NCBI GenBank assembly: GCA_051715425.1
Contig: JBPXJS010000002.1
Span: forward strand, 310,001-374,000
Direction of reading: 5' to 3'
Length of the DNA: 64,000 nt
Origin: JAJTFA01 sp051715425
GTDB taxonomy: Bacteria; Bacteroidota; Bacteroidia; UKL13-3
In this document: piece after piece, positions 42,340 to 51,947 of the stretch
Position numbering within the stretch: position 1 is the first letter of the stretch
Layout: each line of letters begins with the position of its first letter
Made by a program: the position numbers and the translations under genes
Notes under the pieces: model-generated
Seen by the model: the letters and a program-made list of their open reading frames with translations, nothing else
Database searches by the model: none
What the model was told of the DNA's origin: nothing

Positions 42340-44214
42340 TTATTCAGCACCAATAATGGGCATTTCTGCCCAAAATGAATGATTATCCATCCGGATTTCC
42401 GGTTTCCCTGCTTTTAGTATTTCGTACCTTTTGGTAATATTGGTATATCCAATCTGAAATGACTCTGCTTTTTCTTCGGATATTTTTTTATTAATCAAAT
42501 GTTGAATCACAATACAATCGTCTTTGTCAAACAAGGTAAGGTTTAGCGGAAATGCATCCGTAATGGTATTGTGCTTGAAAATATTTTCAATAATAATTTG
42601 TAGGGTAAAAGGAGGAATAAGCAAAGAACGAGCGTGGGATGAAACCTTGATATGGTAGGAGAAGTTGTTTTTATGTTTGAACTTAAACAATTCAATATAA
42701 GAGGTAATCAGGGCCAGTTCTTCTTCTACACTGATCAGCAGGTCTTGATTTATTTTTAAGGAATACCTCAGGATATTGATGAGGTGATTCAGGTATTCTC
42801 CGGCAAACCTGGAATGTTCTTTAATTAAGGAAGAAAGAACATGCAAAGCATTAAATAAAAAATGTGGTTGAATCTGGTTTTTTAATACTTCAAACTTTGC
42901 CAGAATATTTTCCACTTCCAAGGCTTGTTTTTCGTTAATCAAAAGGGTGTTGTATTGCTCCAGCTTTCGTCTGCTTTGCCTGATGGTGGCATTTTTCTGT
43001 TTTAAAACGCCAATGTATTTTTTTCTTTTTACGCTTATTAAATAATATGTGGTAAATAATATTAGCACCAGCACAGCTACAATGAGCAATAACAGGTTCA
43101 GCTTTTTCTCCTCCCTCAGCAATATTTCTCCTGTTTCTTTTTCCTTAAGTATGGCCTTTAATTTAAGTTCTCTTTTTTGCGTGCTGAGTTGCTGCTGAAT
43201 CATATTTATACGCCCGATATTTGACAGGCTGTCAAACTTTCGCTGGTTCTCAAAATGCTTTTCCAGATAATATAAAGCCATACGATAATTGCCCGTTTTT
43301 TTTCCTGATTTGTATAAGCTTTCATATAAATGGTCGCGCACATCATACCAATTGCTGTATGCCTTTATTGCCAGAGCTTTTTCATACTTCCTGAAAGCCT
43401 CGGCAGATTTACCCATCTCGTGTAGGATATCGCCTTCAGTCTCTATTAGTGCTCCAAGTGTATATTTGTCAGAAGAATCAATATTCCTGAGACCCAGTTT
43501 AAGATACATATCCGCACGTTTAAGATCTTTCTGTGAGAGGTAATAGGACACCAGGTTTATACAGCAAATACGGGCATTTTTTCTGGCAATTTCCGAGTCC
43601 GGATATAAAAGAGACAGTTTCAAAGCTGCCAGATAATATCTTTTTGCGGTGTCAAGTTTATTTATATAAAGATAACCGGTGCCTAAATCAATCATCCTTT
43701 CGATTTTAAGCATGGTTGTTTGGAAATTATCAGGAAGCGGATACTCTGACATCATCTGTAATGCCCTAAGATCAAAGTACAATGCTTTATTGTTCTCTTT
43801 CAATACAGAATATGCCTGTCCAAGGTATGCTGTCTGAATAATTTCCTCATAATGCATCTTACTTTTTTTATAGGCATACATGGACATAAGCCTGTACAGG
43901 ATAGTGCTATCAAATTGCTGACGGATATAGTAAGCTTCTGCATATAGGTTGTATAAACGTCCAAGCCGGGAATACTTTTTTTCATTCCATGCCTCATTAA
44001 TCAGGGTACCTATTTTCTCAGTAATGGTTCTGCTTCCGTTTGTGCTATAGAGGTATTCTTCCAACGTATCCATTGCCATTTCCTTTCTAATAGAATCAGC
44101 CTTTTCTCCTGAGCTGGTAAGGGATGTCAATAGTAAAAAAACGGTAATAAAGGATTTAAAATACACGGCTTCTGAAATATAAGAACGCTTATTGCGCCAG
44201 ATAGAGACAACCAT
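42340..44214 (-). CDS. LytS-type sensor histidine kinase with periplasmic TPRs (paralog 1)
   Basis: The 624-residue protein has an N-terminal hydrophobic export segment, a TPR-rich periplasmic region (~50-380), one membrane helix (LNLLLLIVAVLVLILFTTYYL), a coiled coil, and a His_kinase domain with QIQPHFLFNALHVLSSL as the phospho-acceptor box. The ATPase part keeps the N box IIENIFKHN and a degenerate late box (IGYTNITKRYEIL), as in many Bacteroidota LytS kinases. No LytTR regulator is adjacent. It is a tandem paralog of the next minus-strand gene, sharing domain order, length and long identical segments. Confidence 0.85.
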   Translation of the reverse strand: MVVSIWRNKRSYISEAVYFKSFITVFLLLTSLTSSGEKADSIRKEMAMDTLEEYLYSTNGSRTITEKIGTLINEAWNEKKYSRLGRLYNLYAEAYYIRQQFDSTILYRLMSMYAYKKSKMHYEEIIQTAYLGQAYSVLKENNKALYFDLRALQMMSEYPLPDNFQTTMLKIERMIDLGTGYLYINKLDTAKRYYLAALKLSLLYPDSEIARKNARICCINLVSYYLSQKDLKRADMYLKLGLRNIDSSDKYTLGALIETEGDILHEMGKSAEAFRKYEKALAIKAYSNWYDVRDHLYESLYKSGKKTGNYRMALYYLEKHFENQRKFDSLSNIGRINMIQQQLSTQKRELKLKAILKEKETGEILLREEKKLNLLLLIVAVLVLILFTTYYLISVKRKKYIGVLKQKNATIRQSRRKLEQYNTLLINEKQALEVENILAKFEVLKNQIQPHFLFNALHVLSSLIKEHSRFAGEYLNHLINILRYSLKINQDLLISVEEELALITSYIELFKFKHKNNFSYHIKVSSHARSLLIPPFTLQIIIENIFKHNTITDAFPLNLTLFDKDDCIVIQHLINKKISEEKAESFQIGYTNITKRYEILKAGKPEIRMDNHSFWAEMPIIGAE

Positions 44215-44329
44215 AAATCAAAAAACCCTTATCTGTTCTCGTTAATTCTTCATTTTTCAGGGTTGATCCTTCCAAAAGAGGCATTCATGATCAAATTGGA
44301 GCGGGTGCAAATAAACAATAACGCGCACG

Positions 44330-46165
44330 TTATTCTGATCCGAGGAGGGGGAGAATGGCCTTAAAGTGGGTGTGATCCATTTCAATAACCGGTTGACCTG
44401 CTTTGAGTATTTCATACCGTTTTTTAATATTGGTTAAACCAATCTCAAACGATTCTTCTTTTTCTATTCCTGTTTTTTTGTTTATCTGGTGCTGGATAAT
44501 AAGTTCATTCTGATTTGTGCGGATACTGAGATGTAAAGGGAAACGGGATGAAATAATATTGTGTTTGAAGATGTTTTCTACAATAATCTGAACCGTAAAT
44601 GGTGGAATAAGCAGGTTACGCGTTTGTTCGGAAACATCAATCCGGTAGGTAAAATATTGTCGGTTACTAAATGCAAACAGTTCAATATATGATGAGGCAA
44701 GCACCAATTCTTCATCCAGACTGATGAGCAGATCACGGTTAATTTTGAGCGAGTACCGGAGAATATTTACCAGGTTATGCAAATACTCTGTAGCCGATTT
44801 TGATTGTTGCTTAATTAAAGTGGAGAGTACATGTAACGCATTAAAAAGGAAATGCGGGTGTAACTGATTTTTAAGTACTTCAAATCTGGCAAGGATATTT
44901 TCTGTTTCAAGATCCTGTTTTTCGTTTAGCAACATGGCATTATACTGAGCCAGTTTACGCCTGCTTTCCCTGATGGTGGCATTTTTTTGCTTAAGTGTTT
45001 TAATAAAGTTTTTTCTTTTAACACTGATATAAAAATATGAGGTAAACAGGATCAGAATAAGCAGGGCAACAATGATAAGGAGCAGGTTGAGTTTTTTTTC
45101 CTGAACCAGCAAGGTTTCACCATTCTGCTTTTCCTTCAAAACAGATTTCAGTTGAATTTCTCCTTTCTGTATATTCAATACCTGTTGCATCTGATTGAGT
45201 TTGTCAATACTGCTCAGGCTATCAAAAGCAGCCTGTTCAACATCTCGTTTTTCCAGATAATAAAGGGCCTTTTTATAATTGCCTGCCGTCTTATACGATT
45301 CATAAATACTTTTATACAGGTGTTCTTTTACATCATACCAGTAACTGTAATCTGCAGTGGCAAGCAGTTGTTCGTAAATGGTTATTGCTTCTTTATTTTT
45401 GCCCGTTGCATGAAGGTAATCGGCTTTGGCCTCCTGCAAAATGGCGTAAGGATATATATCTTCTGCATCAGGGTTGGCATAAGTGAAGCCCAGCTTAAGG
45501 TAATCAGAAGCCTTGTTCAGTTTACCTAACGCAAGGTAAACTTCCACCAGGTTGGCGCAGCAAATTTGTATATTTTCTCTGGCAATTGCCGAGTCCTTGT
45601 ATAACAACAGCAGTTCAAGCCCCTTCAGGTGATAATGTTCTGCCGGTTCTTTTCTGTTCAGATCTCCATAACAACTTCCTATATCCATCAGTCGCTGAGA
45701 GCGCAGCATATGATTGGTATAGGTTTCTTTAACATCCTTACCCGACAATATTCGCAGTGCACGGAAATTGTACCACAGCGATTTCTGATGATCTTTTAGC
45801 ATGGAGTAGGCAACGCTGATAGCCGCCATTTGCATCACCTCGTCCATTTGATCTCCGGCTTTTTGATAATAATACCTGGCAAGTAAACGGTAAATAATAG
45901 CCTGATCATATTGTTGCAGATTAGAAAAAGCCCTGCCATAAAAACTATATAACCGGCCTGTATTTGCATAGTTGCGGGATTTCCAGTTCCTATCAATTAA
46001 ACTATCTAACTGATACCTGATAGAGGGCGAAAAAATGCCATTGATAACAGAATCCCTAAGCCTTAAAATAAGTTGCTCCTGTTCAGTGCTGTCGGTTAAT
46101 GTATTTGCCCGTATCCAGCCGTTCCAGGTTAAAAGAAATAATATACATATAAGGACTCTTGCCAT
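44330..46165 (-). CDS. LytS-type sensor histidine kinase with periplasmic TPRs (paralog 2)
   Basis: At 611 residues it shares layout and much sequence with the preceding kinase: signal peptide, TPR-rich region, one helix (LNLLLIIVALLILILFTSYFYI), coil, then QLHPHFLFNALHVLSTLIK and IIVENIFKHN. The shared segment NATIRESRRKLAQYNAMLLNEKQ marks a recent tandem duplication. I start at the ATG at 46165 (a GTG lies directly before). A NarL-type regulator is encoded 104 bases upstream on the same strand and belongs by overlap to a different kinase. Confidence 0.85.
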   Translation of the reverse strand: MARVLICILFLLTWNGWIRANTLTDSTEQEQLILRLRDSVINGIFSPSIRYQLDSLIDRNWKSRNYANTGRLYSFYGRAFSNLQQYDQAIIYRLLARYYYQKAGDQMDEVMQMAAISVAYSMLKDHQKSLWYNFRALRILSGKDVKETYTNHMLRSQRLMDIGSCYGDLNRKEPAEHYHLKGLELLLLYKDSAIARENIQICCANLVEVYLALGKLNKASDYLKLGFTYANPDAEDIYPYAILQEAKADYLHATGKNKEAITIYEQLLATADYSYWYDVKEHLYKSIYESYKTAGNYKKALYYLEKRDVEQAAFDSLSSIDKLNQMQQVLNIQKGEIQLKSVLKEKQNGETLLVQEKKLNLLLIIVALLILILFTSYFYISVKRKNFIKTLKQKNATIRESRRKLAQYNAMLLNEKQDLETENILARFEVLKNQLHPHFLFNALHVLSTLIKQQSKSATEYLHNLVNILRYSLKINRDLLISLDEELVLASSYIELFAFSNRQYFTYRIDVSEQTRNLLIPPFTVQIIVENIFKHNIISSRFPLHLSIRTNQNELIIQHQINKKTGIEKEESFEIGLTNIKKRYEILKAGQPVIEMDHTHFKAILPLLGSE

Positions 46166-46268
46166 CACTATTCAACCTGACAAATATATTGAAACATATG
46201 GTACTGAATATTAAAAGGGGTGTTTCAAATCCCTGGCGGGGCATGTATAAAAAAGAATAACCCAGAGG

Positions 46269-46910
46269 CTATTCGGCCAGCCCGTGCTGAATGGCATATT
46301 TTACCAGCCCGGCAATATTTTTTACCTGCAATTTGCTAATCAGGTTTTTTCGATGAGTTTCAACCGTATGGGGACTAATATGTAATGTTTCTGAAATTTC
46401 ATTCGTAGTGAGTTCCTCCACAATCAGTTTTAAAACATCCTTTTCTCTTTCGGTAAGTTCAGTCATCATCGGATCATTTTCCAGATTCTTCTTTTTCTGC
46501 AAACCCTCCATTATTTTTTCTGTTACTTCTTTGCTGAAAAAAGATTCTCCCCTCATGATGGTTTCTATTGCCGTGGTTAGCTCTTCTTTGCCTGTATTCT
46601 TAAGAATATAACCATCAGCTCCGGCCCTCAGCAGTTTTTCAATATAGTCGCGCGTATTAAACATGGTAAGCATCAGTACTTTTATTTGAGGATAATGCTG
46701 CTTCATCTGTTTGGTTGCCTCTATTCCATCCATCTCAGGCATATTCACATCCATCAGAATAATATCGGCCGGAGTATTGCCTAAAACCTCCATCAATTGT
46801 TTGCCATTTAAAGCTTCACCGGTAATGCTAAATTGTTTCTGGGTTTTAAGCAATGCCTTTAACCCATCAATAAACATCTGGTGGTCGTCTGCAATAACTA
46901 TTTTGATCAT
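46269..46910 (-). CDS. NarL/FixJ-type response regulator
   Basis: The 213-residue regulator has a receiver domain (IVIADDHQMF, phospho-acceptor Asp in ILMDVNMPEMDG, LTMFN switch, ILKNTG Lys) and a LuxR-type helix-turn-helix (LTEREKDVLKLIVEELTTNEISETLHISPHTVETHRKNL, residues ~146-184). Its start overlaps the kinase stop by 4 bases, so it is the cognate partner of the upstream kinase. Confidence 0.95.
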   Translation of the reverse strand: MIKIVIADDHQMFIDGLKALLKTQKQFSITGEALNGKQLMEVLGNTPADIILMDVNMPEMDGIEATKQMKQHYPQIKVLMLTMFNTRDYIEKLLRAGADGYILKNTGKEELTTAIETIMRGESFFSKEVTEKIMEGLQKKKNLENDPMMTELTEREKDVLKLIVEELTTNEISETLHISPHTVETHRKNLISKLQVKNIAGLVKYAIQHGLAE

Positions 46911-48835
46911 ATGGTTTGTATTGGAATTTCTATAACCGATAAAGTCCCTTTTCCGGGTTGTGAATCAACATAAAAGGAGCCATTTAGTTTTGCTGCCCTG
47001 GCTTCCAGGTTTTTTAAGCCCAGACCTCCGCTTTTTATTTTCTCCGCTACATTAAATCCGATTCCGTTATCTTCCACACTTACGCTTACAGTGGTATCCA
47101 TTTGGTTTAACTGAATAGTAATAACTGATGCTTTGGCATGTTTAAGGATATTGCTGATCAGTTCCTGAATCATCCGGTAAATACCAATTTCTGTTTGCTG
47201 ATCAAGGCGTTCTTTTTTTCCGTAAGTTAATAATTTGCATTGAATCATGCCGCTTTGGTTAATACTTTCTGTTAACTCCTGCAGCGCAGTTACAAGCCCA
47301 AAGCTAATAACCATACCTGTACTCAGGTTGTGAGAAATTCTGCGCACTTCAGCCACCGCCTCATCAAGCAACATACCGGCCCGTTCATATTGCATCTTGT
47401 TTTCTTCCTGTGCCTTATCCATTTTGTCATCAAGTGCACTGAACAATAGTTTAACGGTTGATAACATACTACCCAGCCGGTCGTGAAGGTCGCCAGCAAT
47501 CCGTTTTCTTTCTTCTTCCTGTCCGTCAATCATGGCATTGTAGGTTTTAATTTCCTGCTCGTTTAATAGGGAGGAAATTTTTTGTTCTGCTATTTGTGCA
47601 TTCTTTTTGTTGATACGGTTGCGTTGTACATAATATATGCCCAATACAAACAAGCCCAGTAACAGCACAATACTGCCGGCAATAAAAAAATTGCGCTGTG
47701 CCGATCGGGTTTTGTTTTGCTCAGCCAGTAAGGTTATTTGTTGTTCTTTTTTCTCCGTTTCGTATAAGGTTTGCATGGAGGCTATCTGCCTTATCTTTTC
47801 ATCATTTAGCAGGGAGTCGCTTAATTCGGAATATTGTACATAATAACCATAAGCTTTAAGGAAATCGTTTTTCATGGCATGGGTTTCGGCAAGGCGCTGC
47901 AGGCACAGGGCTGCAGTTTCATTGTCGCCCATTTCCCTGAACAGGGCAAGACTTTTGTTTAAATAAAACAGTGCGCTATCTGGTTTGCCTGCATTCATAA
48001 ACATATTCCCCAGGTTGGAGTATACAAGGGCAATATCATGCTGAAGGACGGCAGTAGTATAAAAATGCAAAGCCCGGTGATAATAAAGTGAAGCCTTGTC
48101 AAACCTGGATAAGGCATCGTAACATAAGGCCACATTATTCATATCCCCGGCAAGAAAAGTTTCATTATTGCTTTGTGTTGACAAGGCAAGCGATTGAATG
48201 AACCAGGTGAGGGCGGAGTCGAACTTGTTTTGCTGGTAGTAAAAATTTCCCAGAGCAGAAGCCGACATGATCATCAGCGAGGTGTCTTTTATGCGGCCGG
48301 CTGTATTTAATGCAGTTTGTATATAGGTATAAGATTTCTGATACATCTTATACTCGGCACTCAGGTTTGCCAGGCGCAGGTATATATAAACTTTCTCTTC
48401 CGTGTGGTTAATGTGCGAAACCAACCTCAGGGCATCGAACAGAAAATAGTAGGCACTGTCTTTTTTACCACCGGATTTATAAACTTCGCTTAACTGCACG
48501 CAGGCTCCTGATGCTCCGTAAAAGTCGTTTAACTTTTTTCTGATTCTTAAAGCCTGAAAATAAAACAAAAGGGCAGAGTCATTTAATCCTCTGCTCTGAT
48601 ATACAGCCCCTATTCGCATAAAAGCTTTTGCTATTCCGGGTTCAAAACCAGCCTGTTGCGATAGTTGAAATCCTGTTTTTGCCAGATAAAAGGCGCTGTC
48701 AGGGTCATCATTCAGTTTCTCAAATGATTGCTGAAGGATGGCATTGATATGGCTGGTATCTCCGGATTCAGGCAAAGCAGAAAAACTGCGATCTGAAAAA
48801 AGGGAAAAACATATAGCTATTAAAATAATCCTCAT
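46907..48835 (-). CDS. TPR-containing HisKA_3 (NarX-like) sensor kinase
   Basis: The 642-residue kinase has a signal peptide, about seven TPRs in the periplasm (e.g. ALTWFIQSLALSTQSN, YYHRALHFYTTA, LFYLNKSLALFREMG), a membrane helix (NFFIAGSIVLLLGLFVLGIYY), and a HisKA_3 box EEERKRIAGDLHDRLGSML. A complete HATPase follows (ELISNILKHA, VEDNGIGF, GGLGLKNLEARA). It pairs with the overlapping NarL-type regulator. Confidence 0.94.
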   Translation of the reverse strand: MRIILIAICFSLFSDRSFSALPESGDTSHINAILQQSFEKLNDDPDSAFYLAKTGFQLSQQAGFEPGIAKAFMRIGAVYQSRGLNDSALLFYFQALRIRKKLNDFYGASGACVQLSEVYKSGGKKDSAYYFLFDALRLVSHINHTEEKVYIYLRLANLSAEYKMYQKSYTYIQTALNTAGRIKDTSLMIMSASALGNFYYQQNKFDSALTWFIQSLALSTQSNNETFLAGDMNNVALCYDALSRFDKASLYYHRALHFYTTAVLQHDIALVYSNLGNMFMNAGKPDSALFYLNKSLALFREMGDNETAALCLQRLAETHAMKNDFLKAYGYYVQYSELSDSLLNDEKIRQIASMQTLYETEKKEQQITLLAEQNKTRSAQRNFFIAGSIVLLLGLFVLGIYYVQRNRINKKNAQIAEQKISSLLNEQEIKTYNAMIDGQEEERKRIAGDLHDRLGSMLSTVKLLFSALDDKMDKAQEENKMQYERAGMLLDEAVAEVRRISHNLSTGMVISFGLVTALQELTESINQSGMIQCKLLTYGKKERLDQQTEIGIYRMIQELISNILKHAKASVITIQLNQMDTTVSVSVEDNGIGFNVAEKIKSGGLGLKNLEARAAKLNGSFYVDSQPGKGTLSVIEIPIQTI

Positions 48836-48870
48836 TGCCGGATGATACGTGTTCCTTTTTTTTGCAAAGC

Positions 48871-49518
48871 TTATGTGGCGGCTACAATAGCATTGTAATT
48901 AAAAGAGTAGGAGGTCTGTCCTGACAAACAGATTTGGGTAATGGTGTCGGTATTATCAATAGCCGTTACCGGGGTGATTACCGTTACTTTAGAAGTGGTA
49001 CTGCCTCCCTGGGTCAGGCTAACTGTTATCAGGTTACCGCTTACGCTGGCCGTACCTATCGAATCTGTATCATAAATATCAACCATAGCTGCAAGAAAAT
49101 ACATGGCGGTTTGCGCATATTCTATAACTACAGGCCGGCAGGCATACACAGGATAATCCACCGGAGGTATTCCTTTAAATGGGGAATGATTTTTCACCGT
49201 ACCGGTATAGGTTTTTTTGGTGCCGTTTTTAAAGGTAACTTCTACTGAAACCTCATCTTGCTTGGTATCCGTGGTATAAACACCAAGATATTGCATGGCG
49301 TTTTCATCACTTGTACCCTCAGTTGCCGTGTATTTAATGGTTAGGGTTCCTTCATTTATTCTCGGAGTGTTTGTAATATCACTCTCATCGGGTAATTCCA
49401 AAATGGAAACATAAAAATATGGCTGCGGTTCAACAGATGAGTCTGATTGCAGCAAAGCGGTTCTTGGTGTCGGATCAAATGTGAGATCCGTTTGGGGTGT
49501 GGTGGTTGAGTTGTTCAT
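48871..49518 (-). CDS. Unknown beta-rich protein
   Basis: The 215-residue protein has no signal peptide and no recognised domain. It is rich in Thr, Ser and Val with alternating polar and hydrophobic residues, suggesting beta-sandwich structure (TLTIKYTATEG, VSVEVTFKNGTKKTYTGTV, NLITVSLTQGGSTTSKVTVI). It has a late Cys and two Cys in the middle region. It sits between the NarX-like kinase and another small secreted gene on the same strand. Confidence 0.6.
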   Translation of the reverse strand: MNNSTTTPQTDLTFDPTPRTALLQSDSSVEPQPYFYVSILELPDESDITNTPRINEGTLTIKYTATEGTSDENAMQYLGVYTTDTKQDEVSVEVTFKNGTKKTYTGTVKNHSPFKGIPPVDYPVYACRPVVIEYAQTAMYFLAAMVDIYDTDSIGTASVSGNLITVSLTQGGSTTSKVTVITPVTAIDNTDTITQICLSGQTSYSFNYNAIVAAT

Positions 49519-49582
49519 AGCTTCAAGGGGTTAAAGGTTTAGTGTTTATCAAACCTAATACTTTTCAGTACCAAAAGCCGTA

Positions 49583-49984
49583 TTATTTTAATGCAATGGC
49601 TTTATTGGTTGTTACCGCTGAAGGTGGTGTATTCATTACCGCCATATCAGAAATGTTTAACTCCATCGTTACCAGCTTTATTCTGTAATAAGTGGCTGAT
49701 GAGTCAAACAGGTCGGTATATTCATAAGTACTGCACTTTATAGTGGAACTGTTTGCATGGCGGGTTCCCACAGGGGTATAATCCACTCCGTTTGACGATT
49801 TTTCCACCAGAAAATAGCTGGTATTTACTTCTCTTTTGGTGGTCCAGGTTAAGGTAACTATGCCATCCTCTATCTCCATAGTGGTGGTTGATGTATCAAT
49901 GGTATTTGTTACCGATTGGGCTTGTGTGGTAAAAGCAGCGGCTGAAATAAGGATCAGCGTAAGGGTGTTTAAAAGGGTTTTCAT
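49583..49984 (-). CDS. Small secreted protein, fibronectin III-like
   Basis: From the ATG at 49984 this gives 133 residues. A signal peptide (MKTLLNTLTLILISAAAFTTQAQ) is followed by one domain with IVTLTWTTKREVNTSYFLVEKSSNGVDYTPVG. This is the segment that in many Bacteroidota T9SS proteins comes directly before the sorting domain. It ends in a short tail without a YPNP-type sorting motif. It may be a stand-alone adhesin-like module or a remnant of a larger cargo protein. Confidence 0.6.
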   Translation of the reverse strand: MKTLLNTLTLILISAAAFTTQAQSVTNTIDTSTTTMEIEDGIVTLTWTTKREVNTSYFLVEKSSNGVDYTPVGTRHANSSTIKCSTYEYTDLFDSSATYYRIKLVTMELNISDMAVMNTPPSAVTTNKAIALK

Positions 49985-50200
49985 GGCAGTTATTGTTTTA
50001 GGGTTTTTATTTGTGATTTGATGATACAAAGAAACCAACTGACCCTTTCCCGGAAATCACCGGAAACCCTTAAATTTATATATCACTGAAAACAGGGATG
50101 CCTTCCGGATGTTTATCGAAATACCACAGAATCTTTTATTTATGTTTGGTTTAGGAGAAACCGGGATCCTGAAAGGAGTTTTTTACGAATAAATTATGCT

Positions 50201-50247
50201 GAAAAAAAAGAGTGTTTTCACTCTATAAAAAGAGTGTTTTCACTCTT
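50201..50247. repeat. Tandem GAGTG-TTTT-CACTC hairpin repeat, copy 3
   Basis: Perfect hairpins at 50210-50223 and 50232-50245 have the same 22-base period as copy 1. They lie about 40 bases before the PAS kinase start. Confidence 0.78.
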
Positions 50248-50283
50248 GTATTTGCCCATTCTTAGTTTGAACTTGCAAAAGCT

Positions 50284-51489
50284 ATGGCGGTGCCTCCTGC
50301 TAATAAAAAAAATCTGTTAACGATGGATTTGCCCGAACGAACCATGGCTGGTGTTATGGAAACAATATCTGAAAATATTCCTGCTTGTACCGGGGGTGAA
50401 GAACAAGAATGGCAAACCCAAAGGTATTTGCCTTTTGATAACCTGTTGGAGGGCGTGCAGATTATTGATAGAAACTGGAAGTATATTTACGTAAATAAAG
50501 CCTTACTCAGGCATATAAAATCTGAGCACGATATGCTCACCGGATTTAGCATGATGGAGAAGTACCCTGGTATTGAACAAACGGAAATGTTTAAAACACT
50601 GGCAATATGCATGGAACAGAGAATGGCCCGCAGCATGGAGAATGAGTTTATATTTCCGGATGGCAGCCGGATGTGGTTTGAATTAAATATGCAGCCTGTA
50701 GAAGAAGGGGTGCTCATTTTATCTCATGATATTACCAGATTAAAAAAAGTAGAGGCAGAACTGGAAGCCAAACTTTCTGAACACCAGGAAATGCATGCTC
50801 ATATCAAGGAACAAAAGGCACAACTGGAGGAGTTCTGCCATATCATAGCCCATAATATGAGGGCACCTCTTTCCAACCTCCTTCTCCTGAATGATCTCGT
50901 TCAAAAATGTACCGATACGGAGGAACAGTTGTTGCTTATTGAAAAACAAAAGCCTGTATTGGATTTTTTACAGGAAACTTTTGATGAATTGGTAGATGCT
51001 GCTCAAACCCGTACTGATCATCAGGTAAAGAAAAATGATGTGAACCTCGATAAAGCCCTTCTGAAAGCAAAAGAGCTCCTTCAGGGTGAAATACATGAAT
51101 CAAAAGCTACCATAAAAGCAGATTTTACACAAGTTTCTACCATCTCTTATCCTTCCACCTATATCAACAGCATTTTGTTTAACCTGCTGAGCAATGCACT
51201 AAAATACAGGTCGCCATACAGATTTCCTGAAGTTGACATACGCACTGAAATAAAAAATGGTTGGATATACCTTATTGTAACAGATAATGGATTGGGGATT
51301 GATCTGGACCGTTACGGGAGCAAGGTGTTTAAATTACGTAAAACATTTCACAATCATCCGCGGGCAAAAGGGTTTGGTTTGTTTATTACCAAAACCCAGG
51401 TGGAGGCAATGGGAGGGAGCATACACCTGCAAAGTAAGCCTGAAGAAGGAAGTAGTTTTATCATTAAAATATGTAAAAAAGGAAAATGA
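50284..51489 (+). CDS. PAS-domain sensor histidine kinase
   Basis: The 401-residue cytosolic kinase has no membrane segment. It has a PAS domain (residues ~50-160, LLEGVQIIDRNWKYIYVNKALLRHI and a W..F.LN..P segment), a coiled linker, and a HisKA box (EEFCHIIAHNMRAPLSNLLLL). A complete HATPase follows: LFNLLSNALKYRS, VTDNGLGIDL, AKGFGLFITKTQVEAMGG. It overlaps the following receiver by 4 bases. Confidence 0.93.
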   Translation: MAVPPANKKNLLTMDLPERTMAGVMETISENIPACTGGEEQEWQTQRYLPFDNLLEGVQIIDRNWKYIYVNKALLRHIKSEHDMLTGFSMMEKYPGIEQTEMFKTLAICMEQRMARSMENEFIFPDGSRMWFELNMQPVEEGVLILSHDITRLKKVEAELEAKLSEHQEMHAHIKEQKAQLEEFCHIIAHNMRAPLSNLLLLNDLVQKCTDTEEQLLLIEKQKPVLDFLQETFDELVDAAQTRTDHQVKKNDVNLDKALLKAKELLQGEIHESKATIKADFTQVSTISYPSTYINSILFNLLSNALKYRSPYRFPEVDIRTEIKNGWIYLIVTDNGLGIDLDRYGSKVFKLRKTFHNHPRAKGFGLFITKTQVEAMGGSIHLQSKPEEGSSFIIKICKKGK

Positions 51490-51887
51490 TGGAAAAAGTT
51501 GGAACCTTATGTTTGGTAGATGATGATACCCTCTTCCATTTTCTTACAAGAAAGGTTGTGGAAAGAACCCATCTGGTTAATCAGGTCATTACCTTTATAA
51601 ACGGTCTGGAGGCAATAAGGTTTTTAGTCTCGGCAAAAAATGATCCTGAAGAACTTCCTGAAATCATTTTGCTCGACCTGAATATGCCCGTAATGGATGG
51701 ATGGGGCTTTTTGGACGAATACCAGTTGTTAAGGCCTAAGCTGAATAAAAAAATCACCTTGTATGTGGTATCATCTTCTATTGTACCTGATGATATACAA
51801 AGGGCAAAAGCAATCAGTGAGGTAACAGATTATATTATTAAGCCGGTAACACGGGATAAATTCATGGATATTCTTCATCAGATCTGA
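51486..51887 (+). CDS. Receiver-only response regulator
   Basis: The 133-residue CheY-like single receiver has DDD near the start (CLVDDDTLF), the phospho-acceptor in IILLDLNMPVMDGWGF, VVSSS as switch and IIKPV as the Lys motif. With no output domain it probably works by phospho-relay or protein binding. It is coupled to the PAS kinase gene. Confidence 0.93.
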   Translation: MMEKVGTLCLVDDDTLFHFLTRKVVERTHLVNQVITFINGLEAIRFLVSAKNDPEELPEIILLDLNMPVMDGWGFLDEYQLLRPKLNKKITLYVVSSSIVPDDIQRAKAISEVTDYIIKPVTRDKFMDILHQI

Positions 51888-51947
51888 CGGGCTTCTGCAC
51901 AAAATGATTCTTATATTCGCTTCAGGCTTTTAGCATAGCCAGATGAT

